Shown: positions 50,497 through 59,357, counted from the stretch's first letter. The stretch is DNA of 64,000 bases from Leclercia adecarboxylata (GCA_002360945.1 DERO01000034.1:1-64000); one strand, 5' to 3'. The notes: generated by a model not told the origin, from the sequence alone. A program made the numbers and translations.

Positions 50497-51393
50497 ATGG
50501 CTGACATTCAACGGGGCGTCTGGCAAATGAGCCTGGCGATGCTGATATCCGGCTCTATCGGCGCGTTTGTTTTACTCTCGGGCTTACCGGTGACGGAAGT
50601 GGTGTTCTGGCGCTGTCTGATCGGCGCCCTTACGCTGTTTCTTTTTATTCGTTTCAGTAAACAGCCTTTCAGCCCGTTAACCAAAGCCACGCTGGGCCTC
50701 GCCGTTCTCGGCGGCATCGCGCTGGTGGTGAACTGGCTGCTGCTGTTTGCCGCCTTCGAGCGTATCTCTATTGGCCTGTCGACGGTGGTCTACAACACCC
50801 AGCCTTTTATGCTGGTGCTGATGGGGATGTTGCTGGGCGAACGGGTTAGCCTGGTGAAATGGGGCTGGTTATTCCTCGCCTTTGGCGGCGTGGTGATTTT
50901 GCTCTCCAGCGAACTGACGGGCGGGCATGAAGCGGGATGGCTGGCCGGTATCGGCCTGGCGCTGGGCGCGGCTTTCTTCTATGCCCTCACCGCCATCATC
51001 ACGCGCAGGTTAAAAAGTATCGCACCGCAGCATATCGCCTTTATTCAGGTCCTGACCGGCGTGGTGATGCTGCTGCCGCTGGCGCAGATGCCGACCTTCT
51101 CCGCCGATTTCCCATGGGGAATTTTATTGACGCTGGGCATTGTCCACACCGGGATCATGTATCAGCTGCTCTACAGCGCCATTCAGAAGCTCCCTACCCC
51201 CATCATCGGCTCGCTGTCGTTTATCTATCCGGTGGTCGCGCTGATTGTCGATAATCTGGTGTTTGGCCACTCGCTGAACCTTACTCAACTGGCCGGCGGG
51301 GCCTTGATTCTGCTCGCCGCGGCGGGCAACAACCTCGGCTGGGGCGAAAAAAAGCCGGTCGTGTGCAAGGTTGACATCAAAGCAGCGGATTAG
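50497..51393 (+). CDS. EamA/DMT-family transporter
   Basis: A 298-residue membrane protein with about ten helices arranged as two EamA repeats, the drug/metabolite transporter fold; members of this type often export amino acids or related metabolites. Landmarks are FWRCLIGALTLFLFIRF, GLSTVVYNTQPFMLVLMGML and, in the second repeat, LYSAIQKLPTPIIGSLSFIY. I take the second of two tandem ATG codons (50497) since AGGAGG is six bases before it. The stop lies seven bases from the convergent end of the GT1 gene. The substrate is unknown. Confidence 0.88.
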   Translation: MADIQRGVWQMSLAMLISGSIGAFVLLSGLPVTEVVFWRCLIGALTLFLFIRFSKQPFSPLTKATLGLAVLGGIALVVNWLLLFAAFERISIGLSTVVYNTQPFMLVLMGMLLGERVSLVKWGWLFLAFGGVVILLSSELTGGHEAGWLAGIGLALGAAFFYALTAIITRRLKSIAPQHIAFIQVLTGVVMLLPLAQMPTFSADFPWGILLTLGIVHTGIMYQLLYSAIQKLPTPIIGSLSFIYPVVALIVDNLVFGHSLNLTQLAGGALILLAAAGNNLGWGEKKPVVCKVDIKAAD

Positions 51394-51400
51394 TATCGGG

Positions 51401-52591
51401 CTACCGGTTGTTGATTAATTGGATAAGAAGTTCGCGCGCATCTCTCAGTTGCTCCAGCCCACCGCGCAACCAGATGCCTTTTTTGAAGAACTCGATCCTG
51501 GCGGCATGATCAAACTGATCGTAGTCCACCGGATAAACCAGCGCGGGGATCCCCTTTTGGACACAGTGCCACATGATCCCTGCGCCTCCATGATGAATGA
51601 CCCCATCGTAATGCGACAACCACACATCATAATCAATCCAGTTAATCCGGCAAAAATTACCCGAACGCTTATAGCCTTCAACGGTCAGCGTGCCGTCGGT
51701 AAAATGAAACTCCCAGTCCGGCATCGTTTTCGCCAGGGCGGCTATGGCTATTGCCACGTCATTTTTGTGCCAGTCAAGATGTGTGCCTAATGTCACCAGG
51801 ACATGACGCTTACCTTTAATGAAAGGTGGCCGCACGCCATCAGAGGGTGGGGTATAGAGCGCAGGGCCAATAAACGCGACTGAAGGCGGCCAGGTGCGTG
51901 CAAATTCCATCTCTTTTTCACCCAGGGCAAGAATGAGATCCGGTGAATAAGCACTTTCGGTTCCGTCAGGTCGATAAAGCCGGGTAATGCCAGTTTGGCG
52001 AATTACTCTGCGGAATAGCCAGAAGATTACACGCTTGAACAGCCGCACTTTTTTCCGGTGAAGCAGATGACTTAAACGTCCTGCCGCAGTTGTGGCTGGC
52101 ATGAGGCCGCCACAATAGGCTGGCGGGCCATCCGGCGTTTCAAGAACACAGGGAGAAGGCAGGCTGCTCCACCAGGGGACGTTAAGCCTGCGACAGACTT
52201 CGCCAACAACGGGAAGCGTAAAATCGGCAATCGCGAGATCCGGAACCCCCTGCCCGGCCCATGCCCGTTCCAGCTCGTTTGCAAAGTCATTAAGTAACCC
52301 CACCACCGCGCGAAACTGCCGGTAGAGCCTTACAGGATGCGACCCTACGGCATACTCTGGATTGGTAATCGCCAGCAAAGGCGTATCGAAATCCCCCTCA
52401 AGGATCACTCCCTGCAGCCCGGCAGCCTCTATTCGGGCTCTGGCACCAGGTGTGCTGATAATCCGAACCTGATAGTGAGCCGAAAGCGCTCTCCCCAGAG
52501 CCAGTATAGGGTGCAGATGCCCTGAAAAAGGGGGAGCCAGCAAATCAATACGGGTAACGCCGGGAGGGATAAGGTTTAACAGACGTTGCAT
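51401..52591 (-). CDS. GT1-family (UGT/MGT-like) glycosyltransferase
   Basis: A 396-residue GT-B glycosyltransferase of CAZy family 1. The acceptor histidine H25 (PFSGHLHPILAL) and the donor-sugar signature from H334 to Q359 (HHGGAGIMWHCVQKGIPALV, then PVDYDQF) are intact, so it should be active with a nucleotide sugar. Its nearest functional analogues in this form act on lipophilic or polyketide acceptors, such as zeaxanthin glucosyltransferase and macrolide glycosyltransferases. It is the last gene of the eleven-gene unit, six bases after the hydrolase gene. It probably adds a late sugar to the pathway lipid; donor and acceptor are inferred. Confidence 0.88.
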   Translation of the reverse strand: MQRLLNLIPPGVTRIDLLAPPFSGHLHPILALGRALSAHYQVRIISTPGARARIEAAGLQGVILEGDFDTPLLAITNPEYAVGSHPVRLYRQFRAVVGLLNDFANELERAWAGQGVPDLAIADFTLPVVGEVCRRLNVPWWSSLPSPCVLETPDGPPAYCGGLMPATTAAGRLSHLLHRKKVRLFKRVIFWLFRRVIRQTGITRLYRPDGTESAYSPDLILALGEKEMEFARTWPPSVAFIGPALYTPPSDGVRPPFIKGKRHVLVTLGTHLDWHKNDVAIAIAALAKTMPDWEFHFTDGTLTVEGYKRSGNFCRINWIDYDVWLSHYDGVIHHGGAGIMWHCVQKGIPALVYPVDYDQFDHAARIEFFKKGIWLRGGLEQLRDARELLIQLINNR

Positions 52592-52597
52592 AACAAT

Positions 52598-53158
52598 TTA
52601 TTTCCGTATTTGCTCGATAAATCGCCGACATAAATCGCCCAGCTCTGGCTGAGAAAGATAGTCCATATGGCCGCACTCTATTTTCTCGTCCACCCTGTCA
52701 AACCAAAAGCGCGAAATACTGTCCTTCCGCCCCTGTACCAGCAGATGATGACAGTCCGGGCGCTTTCGGGCGACAGGGCCGAAAGCAAAAATACTGACGC
52801 GGGACATAACCGAAGAAGGCAGCTGTAAATTGTTAAAGATTTCCAGTCCACAGCTTCCAGAAAGGAGCAACGTGTGATCCTCAGCTTCCAGCAGCGTAAG
52901 GGCACGTTTTCGATAACGCTCAGCAAACCCAGCGCGACGAGAAGAGAGATAGTCCCAGGTATTGTTCAGGCTGGCACGCAGCAGACTGGTTTCACGCCAT
53001 AACGCCGACTGAGGGACCCAGGGGAAATTTTCCGCGACCGTACTCACGCCATCGTTCGCTACCAGCCGAAGAAAATCACGTTGCGCCGGGCTGAGTGCCA
53101 GATTGTCAGGCCGGCTTCTGCCAGTAATAAAGGCCACGTTGAGTCGAAATTTGGTCAT
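52598..53158 (-). CDS. Small alpha/beta-hydrolase-like protein
   Basis: A 186-residue protein that I cannot place in a named family. It shows a plausible serine-hydrolase triad: S102 in the nucleophile elbow LLLSGSCGLEIF (Sm-x-Ser-x-Sm pattern), D146 in LVQGRKDSISRF, and H164 in IECGHMDYL, the spacing and context of late strands in alpha/beta hydrolases. There is no signal peptide. At this size it would be a minimal hydrolase or thioesterase. The ATG 53156-53158 overlaps the stop of the upstream glycosyltransferase gene (ATGA); codons upstream would run into that gene. Role in the pathway (acyl release or trimming) is a guess. Confidence 0.7.
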   Translation of the reverse strand: MTKFRLNVAFITGRSRPDNLALSPAQRDFLRLVANDGVSTVAENFPWVPQSALWRETSLLRASLNNTWDYLSSRRAGFAERYRKRALTLLEAEDHTLLLSGSCGLEIFNNLQLPSSVMSRVSIFAFGPVARKRPDCHHLLVQGRKDSISRFWFDRVDEKIECGHMDYLSQPELGDLCRRFIEQIRK

Positions 53159-54279
53159 AGCGAAATGAAGCGATCGTTGCTGAAAACGCGATAACGGCGT
53201 GAACGCCACTGAATGGTGCGGTTAAGCAAGGCATGGATTAAGTGCACCGGTTGTAGAAGCTCTGACACCACAGAATAAATCGGCCGTGCGGCAATATTCT
53301 CAGAAACGGCGCGCTGAACCCGTCGCAGCGCAACATGGCGGAGCACCAGCACCGCAACGAGAAACCCGCTATTAGCCACATTGCTGAACGCCAGGATCAC
53401 CATGGCCCAAAGCAAAAAAGGATGAACTCCCTGAAGCGCCATAATGGCCAGATTGGTTTTTATCTTCTTCTCACGCATCAACAACGTGGCGAACACGAAC
53501 CAGCGGTGCATCTGACGAAAATAGTGGCTGAAATCCTGCAGGCTGGTTTGCACGCTCACTGGGGCTACTGACTGAATTATTCCAATGTTTTTCTGAGTTA
53601 ACAGTGTCGCCAGGGCCAGATCGTCCGTCAGATGCCGCATGATGGGAGAGAACCCCCCGACCTTTTCCAGCGTCTGGAGGTGTAACAGATAGCACATGCC
53701 ATTCAGCGTCAGAGGTTTAGCAAAAGGGAGGAGCGGTAGATAGGTTAGCGCCGAGTTGTCGTTAACGAACTGCGCCAGCAGGCGCGACGGCGCATTGTTT
53801 GCCGCCCTGTAGCAGGGTAACGCGGTGACAAGTGTATTATCACAAAGCCCGGCAAGCATCGTATTGAGCGATGCTGCCGAAAGAATCGCATCGTCATCCA
53901 GTACAAGCACAACCTGAGTGTCAGCCTGTTTCCTTCCCTGCTCGAGCTTAAAGATCTTTGGATTGACCCCTTCCGGGGTCGGTGGAAAGGCGCGGATATC
54001 GATCCTGTTTTGGGTGTAATGTCTCTGCAGGCGCTGCGTCACCCTTTCGGCTTCAACGTCGTCAGTGTCAATGAGCCAAAGAAACCTCGCTCCCTGCAAC
54101 GTTTTGAGGTTGGCAGCCAACACCGATTCCAGTGCCGGATCGCCGCTGAGTATGGGTTGCATAACCGTGATGTCGTCGAAGTTTCCCTGCGTGTGTCTTT
54201 CGGGGGCATTAAGAATACGCATAGAAAAACAGAGCTTGAACAGCAGAATGCTAAGCCAGATAAACGCGATGATCAGCAT
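53155..54279 (-). CDS. Membrane glycosyltransferase, GT2/GT21 ceramide-glucosyltransferase-like
   Basis: A 374-residue processive-type glycosyltransferase. It has an N-terminal membrane anchor (MLIIAFIWLSILLFKLCFSM), the GT2 domain with the DxD-type LVLDDDAIL at residues 126-133, a catalytic TDD (218-220) and the QxxRW motif QMHRW (256-260), then two or more C-terminal helices (about 285-325). N-terminal QPILSGDPALESVLAANL recalls ceramide glucosyltransferases and the hopanoid enzyme HpnI (family GT21), whose acceptors are membrane lipids. Its frame overlaps the upstream SDR gene by seven bases. It likely transfers the first sugar to the lipid made by the cluster. Confidence 0.86.
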   Translation of the reverse strand: MLIIAFIWLSILLFKLCFSMRILNAPERHTQGNFDDITVMQPILSGDPALESVLAANLKTLQGARFLWLIDTDDVEAERVTQRLQRHYTQNRIDIRAFPPTPEGVNPKIFKLEQGRKQADTQVVLVLDDDAILSAASLNTMLAGLCDNTLVTALPCYRAANNAPSRLLAQFVNDNSALTYLPLLPFAKPLTLNGMCYLLHLQTLEKVGGFSPIMRHLTDDLALATLLTQKNIGIIQSVAPVSVQTSLQDFSHYFRQMHRWFVFATLLMREKKIKTNLAIMALQGVHPFLLWAMVILAFSNVANSGFLVAVLVLRHVALRRVQRAVSENIAARPIYSVVSELLQPVHLIHALLNRTIQWRSRRYRVFSNDRFISL

Positions 54280-55241
54280 GAGTCCTCTTCCCGGTATTGC
54301 ATTAGAAACCTTCGCAGGCTGTCGTCAAAATCTGCGGATGGCTGGCCGAAGTCGTCCAGCATGCAGGTCACGTCAAGGGTGTTAGCATACCCGAACACGG
54401 CGACGCCAAAGCGGGTAATCGGGGGCTCACCCGCCAGGGCTAATCCACGCCAAAGCCGCTCAAGCGTTGCGGCAAAAAACATCGCCGTCCTCAACCGTAC
54501 TGATTTTTTCGGTTGCGGCAGGCCCAGTTGTTCTAACACATCGCTTAACAGACGCTCTGTTTCTACCGTTCGGTTAGCTGACAGGTTATAGCAGGGTCTG
54601 AGTTGCCGGTGATTCACCGCGCGCATCAGGTAATCGCACAAAACGTCGACGTGCATGATGTCGGCCTGCGCCTTCACGTCATCGCCTTGCAGTCTCACTA
54701 ACTGTCCCCTTTTGGCGGCAGACAGCAAGGGTGGCAACAGCAGGCGATCGCCCTTACCAAATACCGCGCAGGGGCGAAGAATGGTTTTTTCGCCGCCGTA
54801 GGCCTCGACCAATCGCTCAGCCTGACGTTTGCTTCGGCCATATTCACTGATGAAGTCGGGGCCGATGGTATCGCATTCCCGCAGGCCAAACTGATGTTCA
54901 AAACGATAGTAGACCGCAGCGCTCGACATCAATAGCAGCCTGGGAAAGCCGCGACGAACACAAAAATTGATCACCTGCCGGGTGGTCTCAACGTTATCCC
55001 GATAGTAGTCGTGCTTTGTGCCCCAGGGCGACGTTCTTCCCGCTGCGTGAATAACCACATCGGGAACAAAATCGAGATCGTCAAGTTGCTCTAACGCCAG
55101 GGAGGAGTAAACCACGGAGGCGGGTAAATCAACCTCCTCACGGCGCCCGACGCCACAAAGTGAAAGCCCCTTAACCTCTGCAAAACGCCGGATAAACGCC
55201 CCGCCAATAAAGCCGGACGCGCCGGTCACCAGGATCCTCAC
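54273..55241 (-). CDS. NAD(P)-dependent epimerase/dehydratase-type SDR (second SDR of the cluster)
   Basis: A 322-residue extended SDR. The Rossmann motif TGASGFIGG is at residues 6-14, the catalytic serine in LLLMSSAAVYY (about 106) and the Y134-K138 pair in EYGRSK. The family acts on nucleotide sugars or on 3-hydroxy/3-keto lipids and steroids. It shares the HAAGRTSPWGT pattern with the first SDR of the cluster (HCAAKSSPWGD), which suggests that both arose from one lipid- or sterol-type ancestor rather than from a nucleotide-sugar epimerase. It overlaps the desaturase gene by four bases and the glycosyltransferase gene by seven. Confidence 0.87.
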   Translation of the reverse strand: MRILVTGASGFIGGAFIRRFAEVKGLSLCGVGRREEVDLPASVVYSSLALEQLDDLDFVPDVVIHAAGRTSPWGTKHDYYRDNVETTRQVINFCVRRGFPRLLLMSSAAVYYRFEHQFGLRECDTIGPDFISEYGRSKRQAERLVEAYGGEKTILRPCAVFGKGDRLLLPPLLSAAKRGQLVRLQGDDVKAQADIMHVDVLCDYLMRAVNHRQLRPCYNLSANRTVETERLLSDVLEQLGLPQPKKSVRLRTAMFFAATLERLWRGLALAGEPPITRFGVAVFGYANTLDVTCMLDDFGQPSADFDDSLRRFLMQYREEDSC

Positions 55242-56350
55242 GGTTCATCTCCGGCGTTCGCAGGACGTTTACCCATACGCTTAAGAAATTGCTGCTGGCG
55301 GGTCATCAGGTCTGAGAATGAGAGACGGCGAAATTCCATCCCTTCTCGCGTTGCGATCTCCTCAACGATTAGGCTCAACGCGGGATAATGGCGATGATTC
55401 CAGTGAGGGAACAGATGGTGAGTAAGATGCAAATTGAGACCACCCAGCCAGTAGCCGATGAACGCGGGTCGGGTTGACCAGTCAAAGGTCGTGGAAAAGG
55501 TGTGGGATAGCCTGCCTTCAGCCATTTTTCCCGCCTTCGGCGGCAGCTGAACGCTCCCCTTCGCCCAGTGTGTACCGATAATCAGCATCACGAAGACCAG
55601 CGAAGAGAGCATCTGGGAGATGATATATACCCCCAACACAGTGCTGACGCTAAACCGGTCAGCCATCAACCAGGCAGGTAACACGAGGCAAAATACCGTA
55701 TGCAGCACTTTGCTCAGCAAAAACACAGCCCAACCGGCAACACCACGCTGTGCCAGATGAGGCGTCACGGGTGTTAACCCCCCTCTGTCGAGCCAGTCGA
55801 CGACCCATATGTACCAGGGAAAGGTTAGCGCGGCAACCAGAGGCCAGTAGTAGCGTTGAGCCCGCATAAATGGCCGCCAGCGCTGGCGGGGCGTTTGACG
55901 CAGCATGCCATTTTCTGCCGTGTCGGGATCGTAATATTCAACGTTGGTGAAGGCATGATGATATCTGACGTGACGCACCCGCCAACAATCGGGATCCAGT
56001 CCCAGGGGAAATGCGACAACACGGTTTAACCACGCGTTAGCCCTTTTCCCTCTCAGGAAGGCATTGTGAGACGCATCATGGACGACATTTATCGCCAGCA
56101 ACATCGCAAAGACGATGGTCGCGAAATACCATAACGAAAAGTACAGGACCGCCTGTTGGACAAGCGCTACCGCATAGCAGGCCAGACAAGCGGTCATCAG
56201 CGCTGCGGCTTTAGCCAACATGGGGCCATCAGCATAGCGATGATCAGCCTGTTCAGATAACAGGGCACGCGCTTCCTGATGAAGCGCGGCGACCAGACGG
56301 GGAGGATCCGCAGGAAAAGTCAGCGGCTTATCCGGGTTAAACAGATTCAC
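55238..56350 (-). CDS. Membrane fatty-acid desaturase
   Basis: A 370-residue di-iron desaturase with the three histidine boxes HDASH (91-95), HVRYHH (127-132) and HLTHH (308-312) separated by two membrane-helix pairs, the acyl-lipid/acyl-CoA desaturase layout. The N-terminus is cytoplasmic with no fused cytochrome b5. I choose GTG 56348-56350 because AAGGGGGGAGC sits right before it, although this overlaps the end of the sterol-desaturase-family gene by 14 bases; the longer frame would overlap by over 120. Enteric bacteria rarely carry such oxygen-dependent desaturases, since they make unsaturated fatty acids anaerobically with FabA/FabB, so it probably serves the cluster product. Confidence 0.88.
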   Translation of the reverse strand: MNLFNPDKPLTFPADPPRLVAALHQEARALLSEQADHRYADGPMLAKAAALMTACLACYAVALVQQAVLYFSLWYFATIVFAMLLAINVVHDASHNAFLRGKRANAWLNRVVAFPLGLDPDCWRVRHVRYHHAFTNVEYYDPDTAENGMLRQTPRQRWRPFMRAQRYYWPLVAALTFPWYIWVVDWLDRGGLTPVTPHLAQRGVAGWAVFLLSKVLHTVFCLVLPAWLMADRFSVSTVLGVYIISQMLSSLVFVMLIIGTHWAKGSVQLPPKAGKMAEGRLSHTFSTTFDWSTRPAFIGYWLGGLNLHLTHHLFPHWNHRHYPALSLIVEEIATREGMEFRRLSFSDLMTRQQQFLKRMGKRPANAGDEP

Positions 56351-57464
56351 GCTCCCCCCTTCTGGGTTTGTGTCCCAGCCCCGATACCAATGCAATCCCG
56401 TGGGCAGCCAGAGCCAGGACAATGACCAACCAGTATGTATGGCTCCATCCCCAACCAACAAAACAGAGGAGCGCGACAGAGAGTGTGACCAGGCTCCATA
56501 CCATCAGGCCCCAGCGCTGTCCCCCGCTGATCGCGCCCAGGGCGACGGAACCTGCGACGAGCAAAATAAACATTAATCCCTGTTCTGCCCCCAGGTTATC
56601 TATCCGGTATTCGAAACGCTGGATGTATCCTAAAACAAGCGCAAACAGAAGAACCGCACCAATAACAATCATCAATACCGAGCAATCAAACTGGCGGGAC
56701 TGTTCGCGTGGCCGTTGCAACATACCCGTTAATTGCAGGAACGGGAGATTGCTTTCCCACAGGGGATTAAACGATGTCCTGCGGCCCTTAACACCATAGG
56801 TCTTATTTTCCAGAGACGGAAGTGAGCAGAACGTACCAAAAAGCTTATCCCAGAAGATAAAAGTGCCGCCGTAGTTACTGTCGGCGTAGCGTTTTTCATT
56901 GAGGTGATGGACGCGGTGATGCGAGGGGGTCACAAAGATCTTTTCCAGCCAGCCCAACTTTGGCGTCAGTGCATTATGGTTAAAAAACTGAACGCTATAG
57001 TGCGCGATGGAAACCGCTAAAAAGACGCTGAGCGGAACGCCAAGTATGGCTAAAACCAGAAAGAACGGAATAGAGGTTAAGGATGAATACCAGGAGTTTC
57101 TCACTCCCAGGGAGAGGTTGTAATGCTCTCCCTGATGATGAACAACATGCACTGCCCACAGTGGACGAAGCTGATGATGGAAACGATGAAGCCAGTAGAA
57201 ACCAAAATCCCAGGCCAGCAACGTGAACAGCCACAACCCAATGGCAGGCACGTCCTCAAAAAGATGCAGACTAAACAGGTTCAGCACCATTCCATAGCAG
57301 AGGACTTCCAGACACCGAAACAGCCACAGCATAATATGTCCGGAGTTGAGATTGAAAATAACATCAAGCCAGTCAACCTTCTGGCGCCGTATAAAATGAA
57401 GAATACAGGCCTCACCCAATACCAACGCCAGCATAATAAAGACAGGAAAGAGAAGTTCACTCAC
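56337..57464 (-). CDS. Sterol-desaturase-family di-iron hydroxylase
   Basis: A 375-residue membrane oxygenase of the fatty-acid hydroxylase superfamily. The histidine clusters are HRFHH (93-97), HVVHH (106-110), H163 in FNHNALTP, and HHRVHH (182-187). After the catalytic part there is an extra hydrophobic region of about 110 residues (260-370) with four likely helices. That arrangement is reminiscent of alkylglycerol monooxygenase (TMEM195), while the core also resembles sphingolipid C4-hydroxylases. It would hydroxylate or desaturate a membrane lipid using oxygen. It overlaps the PAP2 gene upstream by eight bases. Confidence 0.86.
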   Translation of the reverse strand: MSELLFPVFIMLALVLGEACILHFIRRQKVDWLDVIFNLNSGHIMLWLFRCLEVLCYGMVLNLFSLHLFEDVPAIGLWLFTLLAWDFGFYWLHRFHHQLRPLWAVHVVHHQGEHYNLSLGVRNSWYSSLTSIPFFLVLAILGVPLSVFLAVSIAHYSVQFFNHNALTPKLGWLEKIFVTPSHHRVHHLNEKRYADSNYGGTFIFWDKLFGTFCSLPSLENKTYGVKGRRTSFNPLWESNLPFLQLTGMLQRPREQSRQFDCSVLMIVIGAVLLFALVLGYIQRFEYRIDNLGAEQGLMFILLVAGSVALGAISGGQRWGLMVWSLVTLSVALLCFVGWGWSHTYWLVIVLALAAHGIALVSGLGHKPRRGERESV

Positions 57465-58074
57465 AGGATATTCCTTTATATTTTTGAGTGCGCATTTCCA
57501 GATGCGCCGACAGATTTATACTGCCCCAGGCCAGCAGGCCGCCACCGATTAAATCTATAAACAGATGTCTCTTCAGTTGCAGAATCGAGAAAGCGATCGC
57601 ACATGCCCAGATAACCATTGCGATCGATATCCAGCGACTGCGCCTTGCGGCTATCGCCCACACGGCCAGGATCGTCAGCGCAGCGTGCAAAGAGGGAAAA
57701 CAGTTTTGGCTGGAATCGACAGAGATCAGCCAGCCCGAAAGCGTGGAGGACACGCCCTCTTCCACCATCAATGGATAGGTCATGGTTGTTGGCCATAGCA
57801 GATAAATGGCCCCCGCCCCAACGGCAGACAGTTGCATCGCACGGGTAAGCCAGCGTAAACGCTCAAAAGGCGTCAATAAATAACCCAGCGGGACAATGAT
57901 AAAAAACGACAGGTAAAGCCATATTGCCTCAGAGGAGAACGGAATAAGCGAATCCACTGGCAGTGGCGTTAATTGATACCCTTCGCCCTGTAGCCGATCG
58001 CACAACGTATAAATAACGCCAACCGTTCCCCAACCGAACAGCATCTGTTTCAGACGTGCCAACAGCTCGTTCAT
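57457..58074 (-). CDS. PAP2-superfamily membrane phosphatase/transferase (IPC-synthase-like)
   Basis: A 205-residue protein with about six helices. It has PAP2 motif C2 as FPSLHAAL (S128, H130) and C3 as KRHLFIDLIGG (H170, D174), but I see no classical KxxxxxxRP C1 motif. That pattern and the NCFPSLHA context are those of the inositol-phosphorylceramide-synthase/Aur1-like PAP2_3 group, where the enzyme moves a phospho-headgroup between lipids or removes it. I choose ATG 58072-58074 because it overlaps the upstream stop as ATGA. Within the pathway it may attach or remove a head group. Confidence 0.84.
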   Translation of the reverse strand: MNELLARLKQMLFGWGTVGVIYTLCDRLQGEGYQLTPLPVDSLIPFSSEAIWLYLSFFIIVPLGYLLTPFERLRWLTRAMQLSAVGAGAIYLLWPTTMTYPLMVEEGVSSTLSGWLISVDSSQNCFPSLHAALTILAVWAIAARRSRWISIAMVIWACAIAFSILQLKRHLFIDLIGGGLLAWGSINLSAHLEMRTQKYKGISCE

Positions 58075-59357
58075 TCTTTTTCCCACCGGCGAATAATACG
58101 TCTCCGCTTAACGTCAAAGCGCGGGGTTATAGCCTCCGTCTCCAGGGTCCATACCAGCCCGGAAACCTCTATGCCTTGTAAGCTAAAGAAATCATTCAGC
58201 GCATCGCGACATTGCGCCAAAATCGACGGGTCGCAATCGGCCGTCAGTAACAAACTGGTTTGCTGAGTTTGAACTAAGCGATAGTCTGCCGTCAGCGGCA
58301 GCGTCATGGCCAGCACGCGACTGCAGGCATCGGCAAAAACGGTCCTCACCTCACCCAGCGGCCCCGGCAGCAGGAGCTGATCGTCCTGACGCCCCTCTAT
58401 ACGCTCAATGGCCCTCGCCGCACTTTTGCAGGGACATGTTCCCTCGCGGACAACCAGTACGTCGTCGAGACGATAGCGCACGATGGGCTGCGTACTGCGG
58501 GTAAAGTCAGTGATAATCGGGATAAAACGCCGTTCGTCCAGCCATTGAGGTTCAACGTGGATAAACTCTTCGTTCAGATGCAGCGTACCGAAGGCGCAGG
58601 TGGAGGCCAAAAAACCCTCTGTCGCCTGATAGATTTCACCGACACAGCCAAAAACCTGGCTTAACAGGGCCCGATCCTGTTCTTCGAGCACTTCGGCGAC
58701 AGATATCACCTTTTTAACCTGTATTTTTACCTTGCCCTCCCGTACCGCCAGCGCCAGCGCGCGCAACACCTGTGCCGGGGCGACTACGATCGTCGGGGAA
58801 AAGTGTGCTAACCGGGTGAGTTGCTCCTGAAACGGTGCCAGAAGATCGTAATACTCCAGGCTCAACCAGCGGCTGCGGACACTGGTATAAAGGTTGTTAT
58901 TGGCCCTGAGAAACAGCGCCACCCGCTCCCTGGCAAACAGGCCGTCCGGTAACGCTTTGGCGAGTACTCCTGCGGCCCAGATCTGCTGTTCCTTCGGACT
59001 GACAACAAACAGCCCCCGCTGGCCAGACGTTCCTGACGACAAGCCAACGCTAAACCGACCGGTTTTGGGACTAAAGTCCCGGGTATGTTCACTTCTCAGC
59101 GCACATGCCATGAGTTCGTCGCGCTTCAGACATGCCGTATTCATCGCGTCGAAGTGCGTCATCATTAGCGTCTTGTCCATCAGGGGCCACTGACTGAACG
59201 GCAGTGAAAGAAAGCCCTGAAACCACGGACTTCTGGATAACACGCGTTGACGGAAATGATGCAGCTTGTTGGCCTGCCATTTCTCAAGCGTTTCCCGATT
59301 GGTGAAACGACGCCGGCGAGTCTGGACATAACGCCAGATCAGCATTAACAGATTCAC
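58071..59357 (-). CDS. Adenylate-forming enzyme, PaaK/coenzyme F390 synthetase-like
   Basis: A 428-residue member of the ANL superfamily, nearest to the phenylacetate-CoA ligase/F390-synthetase branch. The phosphate loop SSGTSGQRG is at residues 107-115, then IYQATEGFLASTC (the acid after the conserved Thr) and TDFTRSTQPIVRYRLDD, which carries the ribose-binding aspartate and the arginine. A cysteine pair in GTCPCKSA may be a family feature. It should activate a carboxylate as an acyl-AMP, possibly passing it to a thiol, hydroxyl or amine. There is no carrier protein gene nearby. ATGA overlaps link it to both neighbours. Confidence 0.84.
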   Translation of the reverse strand: MNLLMLIWRYVQTRRRRFTNRETLEKWQANKLHHFRQRVLSRSPWFQGFLSLPFSQWPLMDKTLMMTHFDAMNTACLKRDELMACALRSEHTRDFSPKTGRFSVGLSSGTSGQRGLFVVSPKEQQIWAAGVLAKALPDGLFARERVALFLRANNNLYTSVRSRWLSLEYYDLLAPFQEQLTRLAHFSPTIVVAPAQVLRALALAVREGKVKIQVKKVISVAEVLEEQDRALLSQVFGCVGEIYQATEGFLASTCAFGTLHLNEEFIHVEPQWLDERRFIPIITDFTRSTQPIVRYRLDDVLVVREGTCPCKSAARAIERIEGRQDDQLLLPGPLGEVRTVFADACSRVLAMTLPLTADYRLVQTQQTSLLLTADCDPSILAQCRDALNDFFSLQGIEVSGLVWTLETEAITPRFDVKRRRIIRRWEKE

